NCBI RefSeq assembly: GCF_032401055.1
Contig: NZ_CP135529.1
Coordinates: 5,206,501-5,270,500 of the forward strand
Reading direction: 5' to 3'
Source: Tardiphaga sp. 709
GTDB lineage: Bacteria; Pseudomonadota; Alphaproteobacteria; Rhizobiales; Xanthobacteraceae
Length of the DNA stretch: 64,000 bases
Part shown: in pieces, positions 10,003 through 17,853 of the stretch
Position numbering within the stretch: the stretch's first letter is position 1
How the letters are laid out: each line of letters starts with the position of its first letter
The notes under the pieces: generated by a model
What the model was told of the DNA's origin: nothing
Databases searched by the model: none
Seen by the model: only the letters and a program-made list of their open reading frames with translations
Position numbers and translations under genes: made by a program

Positions 10003-10977
10003 TCACCCTATGCTGTGCCGCGCTGACCAGTCGATCAGATCCGCGGCTGAGTCGGCGCAGCCGAATTTGGCGCGCCATCCGAATTCCTGCTCCAATCGCG
10101 CGACCGATAGCGGTGCCCTGTCGCTGTCACTGTGCAGATCGATAGTCGGGGTTTCACCGACGCCGGCCAGGCGGCAAACAAAGCCCGGATGGATTTCTGC
10201 CAATTGTTGACCCCACTCCAGCGCTGACCAAGAGGCAGCATTCGAAATATTGTAGAGACAGTGTCGCGTTGTGGGCGCTTCGATCAGCAGAGCAATCGCA
10301 TCAGCGACATCAGGCGCATAGATCCAGTCCCGCACCCCCGAGCGCGCCAGAATGGCTTCGCTCTGCTTCGCGTGCGCCGTGAAAACCTGCATCAGCGGGC
10401 TGAGCGTATCGCGTACGCCTGTGGCGCGCTCCCATGGTCCGAACACGGCGCTCAGCCGCACGCTGATGAAGTCGGTTTGCCAGAGCGCGGCGAGGCGAGC
10501 CGCGACCTTCTCGGATGCAAATTTGGTGATGGCGTAGAGCGAGACGGGATCGCAGGGCAGCTCTTCATCGAGCAGGGGATATTTGAATGCCGAGGCGCCG
10601 TAGGCGCCGGCAGATGACAGATTGATCACGCGTTTGACGCCATGGCGGCGTGCTGCCGCGAGGATCGGCGTTTGCGCCATCAGATTGACCTGCAGAATAC
10701 TTTCGGGGTCGGCGGCATCGCGCTCGGTGCTTGCGGTGATCGCGGCGCCGAGAATGATGGCATCGACGCCGGTGGTGATGACACTGTCGATCAATGTCCG
10801 GTCGAGCACATCGCCGATGATCACTGAAAGCCTGTCGCCATAGTCAGCGAAGGCAGGCTGCGCCGCCGGTGGCAGGCCCGAACGGTCGAACAGGGTCACC
10901 ACATGGCCGCGCTTCAACAGGGCTTTTGCGATATTCAATCCGACAAAGCCGGTGCCGCCAAAAACGAGAATCTTCAT
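10003..10977 (-). CDS. NAD-dependent epimerase/dehydratase family protein
   Basis: Extended short-chain dehydrogenase of 324 residues. The N-terminal NAD motif is GGTGFVGLNIA (residues 7-17), an aspartate follows strand 2 (LFDRSG), and the catalytic signature is SSAGAYG plus YAITK. This family includes sugar-nucleotide epimerases but also lactone- and aldose-type dehydrogenases. The catabolic setting, with an SDR and a flavoprotein immediately downstream, favours a small-molecule oxidoreductase over envelope sugar synthesis; this is inference. It is the first enzyme gene after the GntR regulator on the same strand, with a 145-base gap. Confidence 0.89.
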   Translation of the reverse strand: MKILVFGGTGFVGLNIAKALLKRGHVVTLFDRSGLPPAAQPAFADYGDRLSVIIGDVLDRTLIDSVITTGVDAIILGAAITASTERDAADPESILQVNLMAQTPILAAARRHGVKRVINLSSAGAYGASAFKYPLLDEELPCDPVSLYAITKFASEKVAARLAALWQTDFISVRLSAVFGPWERATGVRDTLSPLMQVFTAHAKQSEAILARSGVRDWIYAPDVADAIALLIEAPTTRHCLYNISNAASWSALEWGQQLAEIHPGFVCRLAGVGETPTIDLHSDSDRAPLSVARLEQEFGWRAKFGCADSAADLIDWSARHSIG

Positions 10978-11122
10978 CGATCAGCCTATGAACCGCGGGG
11001 CGGTCCTTCGCCCCTGTTTGGACCATCGCGCTCCATGCCCAAAGCACGTTTTGCAGGCGCTTGGCGATTATGCGGTGTGCAGCGATACGGGCTCAGGCTT
11101 TATTCGTCGTGATAGAGGCCTG

Positions 11123-11869
11123 CTAGGTCTTCGCGTCGGTTGCAATCTTCAATGTCGCAAGAACGGCATCGCCTGTCTTGCGCGTATGCGCACTGAGGGA
11201 GGCCGCAAATCCTTGCGCGTCGCGCGCGCGAAGCAGAGCCATGAAAGCCTCGTGTTCCCTTACGGATTCCGTCCACCGTGCCGCATCATAATTGGCGGTG
11301 GCCCGTGCCCGATAGATATTCGCGTTCAACGTCGTCCAGATATTGAGGAGCACGGGATTTTTGGCGAGCCTGGTAATCTCGATATGGATGTCCTGGTTCA
11401 GCCTGAAATAGGCCGGGCGCGATGCTTCGCGATGAAGGGTAACAAGCTGGTCGTGCATCGCACTGAGCCGGGCAATATCTTCATCCGTCGCGCGCATTGC
11501 GGCGTCGGCGCCTGCAACGCCGTCCAGTGCGACCATGATTGCAAAGCTGTTTGCGATTTCTTCCCTGTCGACCGGGGTGACGACAGGGGTGCGGTGAGGG
11601 CGCAGTTCGATCAGCCCTTCGGAGGCCAGTATCTTGAATGCTTCGCGCAAGGGTGTGCGCGATACGCCGAACGTTTCGCACAACATCTTTTCTGGCAAAG
11701 GGGCTCCGGCCTGGAGTTCGCCATCGACAATCATTTCGCGCACCTTCGCGACGAGTTGATCGTGCAGCGACATACGGTCCAGCGGCCGTTTCGAATGATC
11801 CGAGGAGAGCTTCAGCCGTGTCGGCTTGAAGCGCGTCCGAAGCTTCGCGCGTGGGGCAATCTCACTCAT
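11123..11869 (-). CDS. GntR family transcriptional regulator (FCD type)
   Basis: DNA-binding regulator of 248 residues. A winged helix-turn-helix at about residues 32-95 contains the GntR signature LPEKMLCETFGVSRTPLREA, followed by an all-helical FCD ligand domain with its metal-binding histidines (NQDIHIEI and REHEAF regions). It is transcribed away from the NitT-type transporter and towards the epimerase block. Two palindromes lie in its divergent promoter region (11957-11974 and 11990-12002), so it could control either or both units. FCD regulators usually answer to small carboxylates; the effector here is unknown. Confidence 0.93.
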   Translation of the reverse strand: MSEIAPRAKLRTRFKPTRLKLSSDHSKRPLDRMSLHDQLVAKVREMIVDGELQAGAPLPEKMLCETFGVSRTPLREAFKILASEGLIELRPHRTPVVTPVDREEIANSFAIMVALDGVAGADAAMRATDEDIARLSAMHDQLVTLHREASRPAYFRLNQDIHIEITRLAKNPVLLNIWTTLNANIYRARATANYDAARWTESVREHEAFMALLRARDAQGFAASLSAHTRKTGDAVLATLKIATDAKT

Positions 11870-11956
11870 GGTTCAGTCTCTCGGGTGGCGAGGCTGCCTC
11901 CAAACGACATCCTTCGCCCAAAAATGCAGCACCGAAGTCAAGATAATAATAATTCA

Positions 11957-11974
11957 TAGTATTTGATATTACTA
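11957..11974. promoter_or_regulatory. Candidate operator, TAGTA-N8-TACTA
   Basis: An inverted repeat TAGTA (11957-11961) and TACTA (11970-11974) sits in an AT-rich stretch, unlike the GC-rich surroundings, between the divergent GntR gene and the NitT-type binding-protein gene. It is a plausible binding site for the adjacent GntR regulator and also overlaps the likely promoter area. Confidence 0.4.
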
Positions 11975-11989
11975 CATAATTTTACGATT

Positions 11990-12002
11990 GGATATCGTAT
12001 CC
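11990..12002. promoter_or_regulatory. Candidate operator, GGATA-TCG-TATCC
   Basis: A 13-base palindrome with perfect 5-base arms lies 15 bases after the TAGTA/TACTA repeat in the same divergent region. It could be a second regulator site. Chance occurrence is not excluded for arms this short. Confidence 0.35.
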
Positions 12003-12074
12003 GGATTGGCATGAGGCTTGCTGAGTGGTGGACGTATCGTGAATTCACCGCCACCCGCTCCGGAGATTGCGACG

Positions 12075-13079
12075 ATGAAGAAAAATCTGCTCGGCATTCT
12101 GATTGCGCTTTGTTTGGCATCGATTGCCCCGGCCTCGGTGGCCCAGTCCGAGTCGGTGATCAAGCTCGGCTATGCGAAATGTGCGCATTGCACACCGATG
12201 TCACTCACCCCGCAATATGCCAAGGGCGTTCAGATCGATGCGGTTGGATTTAACACAGGCACGGATGCGCTGACTGCGCTTGTCTCGAAGAACATCGACG
12301 TCGCGCAGGTGACCTATCTTCATTATGCGATCGCGCTCGACAAGGGTTTCGACGTGGTTGCTATTTCCGGGCAGGTCAATGGCGGTTCGGCAATGTTGGT
12401 CGGTAATGATCTGTCGATCGTTCCGAATGACTGGGCTTCGCTCAAGAAAGTCATCGCTGACTACAAGACAGCGGGAAAGCCATTCCGCGTCGCGGCGTCC
12501 CGCGGCAACGCGCAGGACATTCATATGCGCGGCGCCTTTGCCAAGCAGGGCATCGACATCAACAAGGATGTGCAGTTCGTCAACATTCCCAATCCCTCCG
12601 ATCACCTTCAGGCGCTGCGTCGCGGTGAAATCGAGCTGATCTGCACCGTGGAGCCCTTCGCCACCCAGATCCTTCAGGCCAAGGCCGCCAAGATGTTCGG
12701 CCTTCCCTATGATCAAGCGGCGGGAAAGCTCACCAACCTGATTCTGACGCGGTCGGATGTCGTCAAGGACAAACCGAAACAGCTCGAAGAGACCGTGCGT
12801 GCGGTTGTGAAAGTCGATGAATTCGTCGCGGCGGACAAGGGTGCCCTGATCGACGTGATTTCCAAGATCCCCGGCCTCGACAAGGCCATCGCCACAGGCG
12901 CTGTCGAAAACCTCGATCCAGATCCGAAGATGTACCGCGCATCGGCGCTCGCCATCGCAGCAATGATGCGCGACCTGAAATACATCAATTCCGATGTCAC
13001 CGCCGCGGTTGAGAAGAACATGGACTACCGCTTCCTGGAGGCTGCCACCGGCAAGCCGAAATCCGAACTCGGCTACTGA
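12075..13079 (+). CDS. NitT/TauT-type ABC transporter substrate-binding protein
   Basis: Periplasmic binding protein of the nitrate/sulfonate/taurine (SsuA/NMT1-like) class, 334 residues from the ATG at 12075. That start gives a clean signal peptide (MKKNLLGILIALCLASIAPASVA-Q); the open frame extends to 12018 but adds residues ahead of a normal leader. Family features include LTALVSKNIDVAQVTYLHYAIA and the FRVAASRGNAQDIH ligand region. An unusual KCAHCTP motif close to the N-terminus of the mature protein places two cysteines near the cleft. It heads a plus-strand operon with permease, ATPase, racemase-fold enzyme and hydantoinase, so the ligand may be a cyclic amide, pyrimidine-like or malonate-like compound (inference). 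Confidence 0.92.
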   Translation: MKKNLLGILIALCLASIAPASVAQSESVIKLGYAKCAHCTPMSLTPQYAKGVQIDAVGFNTGTDALTALVSKNIDVAQVTYLHYAIALDKGFDVVAISGQVNGGSAMLVGNDLSIVPNDWASLKKVIADYKTAGKPFRVAASRGNAQDIHMRGAFAKQGIDINKDVQFVNIPNPSDHLQALRRGEIELICTVEPFATQILQAKAAKMFGLPYDQAAGKLTNLILTRSDVVKDKPKQLEETVRAVVKVDEFVAADKGALIDVISKIPGLDKAIATGAVENLDPDPKMYRASALAIAAMMRDLKYINSDVTAAVEKNMDYRFLEAATGKPKSELGY

Positions 13080-13087
13080 GCCCGGTC

Positions 13088-13903
13088 ATGCACCCGGCCC
13101 TCGTAATGTTCAGACGACTGGATCGGTATATCGTGCCGGTCCTGATCCTCGCCGGCTGGGAAGCCTTTTCCCGATCGGGTGCGCTGCCGGCAGCATTGCT
13201 GCCGGCCCCATCGACCGTGACGTGGGCCTGGGCGGATTGGGTGTTCGGCACCGACGGCAATACCCTGACCTATAGCGGCCACTGGCTGTTCGACATGCTC
13301 GCTAGTCTGTCGCGCGTTCTCGCGGGCTTCGCCATCGCCACGGCCCTGGCCGTGTCGATCGGAGTCGCCATCGGATGGTCCCGCACCGTCGAGGTGATCA
13401 TCGAGCCGACGCTGCAGACGCTGCGGCCGATCCCGCCGGTATCGTGGATTCCGCTCGCCATCATCTGGTTCGGCATCGCCAACAAGCCGGCGATTTTCCT
13501 GGTGTTCCTCGGTGCGTTCTTTCCGATCCTGCTCAATACGATTCATGGCGTGAAGACCTGCGATCGCAATCTGATCCGCGCCGGCGCGATGGTGGGCGGC
13601 GGCAATCGCCAATTGCTGCGCTTTATCGTGCTGCCGGCCGCGCTGCCCAGCATCTTTGCCGGTCTGCGGATCGGTATCGGTTCGGCCTGGATGCTGACAG
13701 TGACGGCGGAGATGGTCGCTGTGAAAAGCGGCCTTGGCTATGTGCTGTGGGATTCCTATTACTTCCTACGCTACGACCTTGTGCTGGCTGCGATGGCCAG
13801 TATCGGCCTGCTCGGTTTTCTCAGCGATTTCGGCATCCGTCTCGTGATGGCGCGCGTCCTGCACTGGCAGCGCAACACGACGATCCAGAGCGGGGAGAGC
13901 TAG
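13088..13903 (+). CDS. NitT/TauT-type ABC transporter permease
   Basis: Inner-membrane permease of 271 residues, SsuC/TauC type. It has hydrophobic spans near the N-terminus and across residues 70-240, the family loop TLQTLRPIPPVSWIPLAIIW, and the EAA-like motif AGAMVGGGNRQLLRFIVLPA. It starts 8 bases after the binding-protein stop and ends 3 bases before the ATPase ATG, so it is in the same operon. The first ATG (13088) is used; an ATG nine codons later is also possible. Confidence 0.93.
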   Translation: MHPALVMFRRLDRYIVPVLILAGWEAFSRSGALPAALLPAPSTVTWAWADWVFGTDGNTLTYSGHWLFDMLASLSRVLAGFAIATALAVSIGVAIGWSRTVEVIIEPTLQTLRPIPPVSWIPLAIIWFGIANKPAIFLVFLGAFFPILLNTIHGVKTCDRNLIRAGAMVGGGNRQLLRFIVLPAALPSIFAGLRIGIGSAWMLTVTAEMVAVKSGLGYVLWDSYYFLRYDLVLAAMASIGLLGFLSDFGIRLVMARVLHWQRNTTIQSGES

Positions 13904-13906
13904 GTC

Positions 13907-14647
13907 ATGGCGACGATCGAAATCTCCGGTGTCTCCAAGGTCTTCAAGGACGCGAAACGCAAGGCCGATGTCACGGCTCTCGACGACATCAATATCAAGG
14001 TGGAGAAGAACCAGTTTCTCTGTCTGCTCGGCCCCAGCGGATGCGGCAAGTCCACGCTTCTCAATATGATCGCAGGCTTCGAGAAGCCGTCATCCGGCAC
14101 CGTCACCGTCGATGGTCAATTGATCACGGCGCCCGGTTCGGAGCGCGGCGTGGTGTTTCAGCAGGCCAACCTGATGCCGTGGCTCCCGGTCTGGGAGAAT
14201 GTCGGCTTCCACCTGCTGCTGCGCGGCGGCCAGAAGGCCGTGCGCCGCGAAACAGCACAGCGCTATATCGACATGGTCGGACTCACGGGATTTGAAAATC
14301 ATTATCCGTCCGAACTGTCAGGCGGCATGAATCAGCGTGTCGGCATCGCCCGTGCATTGCTGATGAATCCGCAGGTCATCCTGATGGATGAGCCGTTCGG
14401 CGCGCTCGATGAGCAGACCCGGATGGATATGCAGAATGAACTCGTCCGGATCTGGCAGGAACACCAGGGCACGATCGTTTTCGTAACGCACGGCATCGAC
14501 GAAGCACTGACGCTGGGCACGCATGTTGCCGTGATGAGCGCCCGCCCGGGGCGTATCCGCGAAATCATCCCTGCCGCGGCCACGCGACATCACCAGCCCG
14601 CAGTTCAACGAAATCAAACGTCACGTTCTCGATCTGCTTCGATCTGA
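13907..14647 (+). CDS. NitT/TauT-type ABC transporter ATP-binding protein with frameshifted C-terminus
   Basis: ATPase of the same importer. Walker A GPSGCGKST is at residues 42-50, the Q-loop region VVFQQANLMPW follows, the signature is LSGGMNQR and Walker B is VILMDEPFGALDE. The frame as read has 246 codons, but after REIIP (about 14572) it turns into arginine/glutamine-rich sequence unlike the family. The next frame, from 14574, reads PRPRDITSPQFNEIK and on to LLRSE, the normal ending, and stops at 14685-14687 overlapping the next gene's ATG (ATGA). A net +1 or -2 change near 14570-14573 explains this. The catalytic core is intact, so the protein may still work; a sequencing error is equally possible. 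Confidence 0.9.
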   Translation: MATIEISGVSKVFKDAKRKADVTALDDINIKVEKNQFLCLLGPSGCGKSTLLNMIAGFEKPSSGTVTVDGQLITAPGSERGVVFQQANLMPWLPVWENVGFHLLLRGGQKAVRRETAQRYIDMVGLTGFENHYPSELSGGMNQRVGIARALLMNPQVILMDEPFGALDEQTRMDMQNELVRIWQEHQGTIVFVTHGIDEALTLGTHVAVMSARPGRIREIIPAAATRHHQPAVQRNQTSRSRSASI

Positions 14648-14683
14648 ACGCACGAAACCATCCCTCGAAACTCTGGATCATCC

Positions 14684-15409
14684 ATGACCAAACGTGTGCT
14701 TCTCGGAATGCTGACGCCTTCGTCGAACACGGCGCTGGAGCCGATCACGACTGCCATGCTTGGCGAATTGCCCGAGGTCTCGGCGCATTTCTCGCGTTTC
14801 AAGGTCACGGAGATCGCGCTGTCGAACAAGGCGCTCGCCCAGTTCGACAATTCGGAAATCCTGCGGGCCGCAGAATTGCTGGCTCATGCGAAGGTCGATG
14901 TCATCGGCTGGAATGGAACATCCTCTGGTTGGCTCGGCTTTGAGGCGGATGTCCGCCTGTGTGAGCAGATCACCGCAGCGACCGGGATTCCTGCGACGAC
15001 GTCGATGTTGGCTCTCAATGAGATTCTTGAACATCAAAAGGTGAAGCGTCTGGGTTACGTGACGCCATATCTGGACGACGTTCAGGCCAAGATTCTGGAG
15101 AATTATGAAAAGCTGGGCTTTGCGTGCCAGAGTGAACGCCATCTCGGCCTGCAGGATAACTTCTCGTTCTCCGAAGTGCCCGTTGTGCAACTCGAGGATA
15201 TGACGCGAGACGTGGCCAAGGAAAAGCCAGACGCTATCACGATCATCTGCACCAATTTGAGAGTTGCACCATCCACGGCGAAACTGGAAAGGGAAACGGG
15301 CATTCCGGTCTATGACACCATCGCCACCGTGGTCTGGAAATGCCTGAAGTTGGCTGGCGTCGATACCAAACGCGTCACCCAATGGGGATCGCTGTTTCAG
15401 AAAGTCTAA
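14684..15409 (+). CDS. Arylmalonate decarboxylase-like / Asp-Glu racemase superfamily protein
   Basis: Enzyme of 241 residues from the superfamily of Asp/Glu racemases, maleate isomerases, hydantoin racemases and arylmalonate decarboxylase. Most members need two catalytic cysteines. Here the first position reads WNGTSSGW, with Gly78-Thr79-Ser80 where a Cys is expected, while Cys189 (IICTNLR) is kept; Tyr129 lies in VTPYLDDVQ. Gly/Thr/Ser plus Tyr plus one C-terminal Cys is the pattern of arylmalonate decarboxylase of Bordetella bronchiseptica (Gly74, Thr75, Ser76, Tyr126, Cys188). Decarboxylation of a malonate-like acid is therefore more likely than racemisation. It sits between the transporter and a hydantoinase gene, 48 bases before the latter. 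Confidence 0.82.
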   Translation: MTKRVLLGMLTPSSNTALEPITTAMLGELPEVSAHFSRFKVTEIALSNKALAQFDNSEILRAAELLAHAKVDVIGWNGTSSGWLGFEADVRLCEQITAATGIPATTSMLALNEILEHQKVKRLGYVTPYLDDVQAKILENYEKLGFACQSERHLGLQDNFSFSEVPVVQLEDMTRDVAKEKPDAITIICTNLRVAPSTAKLERETGIPVYDTIATVVWKCLKLAGVDTKRVTQWGSLFQKV

Positions 15410-15457
15410 TACTTGTCTGTATGCACCCTGCGTTGCTGAATTGATGAGGTTTTGCTC

Positions 15458-16882
15458 ATGACCGCTTTCGATACCGTCATTCGTCATGGCACCATTGCAA
15501 CCGCGAGCGAAACCTACAAAGCCGATGTCGGCATCAGGAACGGCCGCATCGTTGCCATCGGCGAAGCGCTGACCGACGCGAACGAGACGGTCGATGCAAC
15601 CGGTCTGCTGGTGCTGCCCGGCGGTATCGACAGCCACGTTCATATTGCGCAGCCGTCCGGTCCGGGCATTGTCATGGCCGATGATTTCGAGAGCGCGACG
15701 CGCGCGGCGGCCTTCGGTGGCAACACCTTCGTGATGCCTTACTGTCTGCAGACGAAGGGCCAACCGATCCGCGAGGCGTTGAAGAATTATCACACGCTTG
15801 CCGATCAGAATTGCCATATCGATCATTCCTTTCACCTAATCATCGCCGATCCCAGTGAAGCGGTACTCGGGCAGGAGCTGCCAGCCTTGATCGCCGACGG
15901 CTACACCTCGCTCAAGGTCTTCATGACCTATGAAGACCTTGCGTTGAGCGATCTGCAGATCCTGCAGGTGCTGGCCGTGGCGCGTGAATCCGGTGCATTG
16001 GTTCAGGTTCATGCGGAGAATTACGACGCCATCCGCTTTCTGGTCGACAAGCTCGAACGCGACGGCAATGTCGGCCCGTATTTTCACGCCAAGTCGCGGC
16101 CTATCGTGGTTGAGCGCGAAGCCACGCACCGGGCCATCTCGCTGGCGGAATTGGTCGACGTGTCGATGGTGGTGGTTCATGTCTCCAATCGGGAGTCCAT
16201 GGAAGAGATCCGCCGCGCTCAGATGCGCGGGTTGACGATCCATGGCGAGACCTGCCCGCAATATCTCGTGCTGACCGAAGAGGATCTGAAGGATCTGGGT
16301 ATGGAGGGGGCGAAATATGTCTGCTCGCCGCCACCGCGCGATCTCGCCAGCCAGCAGGCGTGCTGGGAAGGTCTGCAGCAGGGCGTATTCACACTGTTCT
16401 CGTCGGATCATTGCCCGTTTCGCTATGACGACGTGCAGGGTAAGCAACCACCCAGCGCACGTACCAGCTTCCGCTGGATTCCGAACGGCATTCCCGGTGT
16501 CGAGACGCGCCTTCCGATCCTGTTCTCGGAAGGTGTCAGCAAGGGCCGCATCACGCTCAATCAGTTCGTGGCGCTGACATCGACCAATCATGCGAAGACC
16601 TATGGCCTCACCAGCAAGGGCTCCATCGCCATCGGCTACGATGCCGATATCGCGCTGTGGGATCCGAAACGCCAAGCAACGCTTACCCAGGCGAACCTGC
16701 ATCACGGCGCCGATTACACACCTTATGAAGGTCTGCAGATTACGGGCTGGCCGGTGGCAACGATGCTGCGCGGGAAATTCATTACGCGCGACGGCAAGCT
16801 CGTCGGCGGAAAAGGCGAGGGACGCTATGTCAGCCGTACCGCGCCATTTCCCGGCAAGGGCGCGACATCATCGGCCGCGTAA
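15458..16882 (+). CDS. Dihydropyrimidinase/hydantoinase-family amidohydrolase
   Basis: Cyclic amidohydrolase, 474 residues. The metal site reads GGIDSHVHI (two His), a lysine in YTSLKVFMTYED that would be carboxylated, VQVHAEN, VVHVSNRES and SSDHCPFRYDD, all as in dihydropyrimidinase and D-hydantoinase. It would open a cyclic amide ring such as a hydantoin or dihydropyrimidine to the N-carbamoyl acid. The ATG at 15458 gives MTAFDTVIRHG; a TTG two codons earlier is less likely. It is the last gene of the NitT-transporter operon, and its end overlaps the convergent LysR gene by 15 bases. No N-carbamoylase gene is nearby. Confidence 0.9.
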   Translation: MTAFDTVIRHGTIATASETYKADVGIRNGRIVAIGEALTDANETVDATGLLVLPGGIDSHVHIAQPSGPGIVMADDFESATRAAAFGGNTFVMPYCLQTKGQPIREALKNYHTLADQNCHIDHSFHLIIADPSEAVLGQELPALIADGYTSLKVFMTYEDLALSDLQILQVLAVARESGALVQVHAENYDAIRFLVDKLERDGNVGPYFHAKSRPIVVEREATHRAISLAELVDVSMVVVHVSNRESMEEIRRAQMRGLTIHGETCPQYLVLTEEDLKDLGMEGAKYVCSPPPRDLASQQACWEGLQQGVFTLFSSDHCPFRYDDVQGKQPPSARTSFRWIPNGIPGVETRLPILFSEGVSKGRITLNQFVALTSTNHAKTYGLTSKGSIAIGYDADIALWDPKRQATLTQANLHHGADYTPYEGLQITGWPVATMLRGKFITRDGKLVGGKGEGRYVSRTAPFPGKGATSSAA

Positions 16883-17758
16883 CAGCGCGCGGTCGTCGCG
16901 CGCGCAGGCAGTGATGAATTCCAGCACGGCGCGCACCGACGGCTGATCGACGAGGTCCGGATGGGCCAACAGCCAGATATCGGACAAGCTGGCCAGCTTC
17001 TGCGGTGCCACGCGGATCAGATCCGCATGGGCGTCGCCGACAATGCATGACAGCACGCAGATGCCGATTCCTGCGCGGACAGCTGCGAGCATATCCGCTT
17101 GCGACGAGCAGCGGATGGCGACGGTGGCGTCCTTGGTGACGTGATCGCTCCAGCGGCCCAATTCGGAATTCGAGGATTTGTCCGCGAAGCCAATGACGGT
17201 GTGGTCTTTCCACGCACCGCGTTGCTCCGGCAGCGGGTATCGCGTGGCATAGTCGCGTGAGGCATAGAAGCCGACGCCGAGCTTGGCGATTTTCCGTCCG
17301 GTGAGATTTTCTTCACCAGTCTGATACAGCCGCAGCACGATGTCAGCCTCGCGCTTGCGCACGCTGACCGGGAAGGGATGCGTCACCAACTGGATCTCGA
17401 CATGCGGATGCTGGCGGATGAAGGCACCGATATGCGGCATCAACCAGAAATTCGCCAGCGTCGGTCCGATCGACACTTTGACCACGCCGCGTGCGCTCTG
17501 GCCCGACGCGCCGGCAACAGCCTCGGCCTTCAGCGCAGCCTCGGCCATCGCTTTGGTGCTCTCATGAAAGCGCCGGCCACGCGCAGTCAGCACCAGCCCT
17601 TCGTCGGAGCGCACGAACAGTTTGGTTCCGAGCTGCTTCTCCAGCGCAGCGACCTCGCGGCTGACGGTCGGGTGGCTGGTGCGCAATTGCCTGGACGCGC
17701 CGAGATAGCTTCCGGCATCGACGACGGCGTTGAATGTGCGGCAGAGGTCCCAGTCCAT
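16868..17758 (-). CDS. LysR family transcriptional regulator
   Basis: Regulator of 296 residues. The N-terminal winged helix-turn-helix begins MDWDLCRTFNAVVDAGSYLG, with the recognition region SHPTVSREVAALEKQLGTKLF, and is followed by a LysR substrate-binding domain (VKVSIGPTLANFWLMP onward). The start at 17758 fits the family; the frame extends upstream to 17815 without support. It is divergent from the nitronate monooxygenase gene, and the gap holds a 6+6 palindrome containing a T-N11-A element. It probably controls that gene and those after it. Confidence 0.92.
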   Translation of the reverse strand: MDWDLCRTFNAVVDAGSYLGASRQLRTSHPTVSREVAALEKQLGTKLFVRSDEGLVLTARGRRFHESTKAMAEAALKAEAVAGASGQSARGVVKVSIGPTLANFWLMPHIGAFIRQHPHVEIQLVTHPFPVSVRKREADIVLRLYQTGEENLTGRKIAKLGVGFYASRDYATRYPLPEQRGAWKDHTVIGFADKSSNSELGRWSDHVTKDATVAIRCSSQADMLAAVRAGIGICVLSCIVGDAHADLIRVAPQKLASLSDIWLLAHPDLVDQPSVRAVLEFITACARDDRALLRGR

Positions 17759-17780
17759 GTGATCAAATCCGCTATGTCCA

Positions 17781-17798
17781 TTGTTCAAAGTCGAACAA
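17781..17798. promoter_or_regulatory. Candidate LysR box, TTGTTC-N6-GAACAA
   Basis: A perfect inverted repeat TTGTTC/GAACAA with a 6-base centre lies between the divergent LysR and nitronate monooxygenase genes, 23 bases from the LysR start and 56 from the other. It contains the T-N11-A spacing (T17785, A17797) typical of LysR regulator sites. Confidence 0.6.
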
Positions 17799-17853
17799 CA
17801 CGCGCAGCCGGTCAACCCCTATAGTTCGGCCATAAAAATATAAGGAAACGCCT

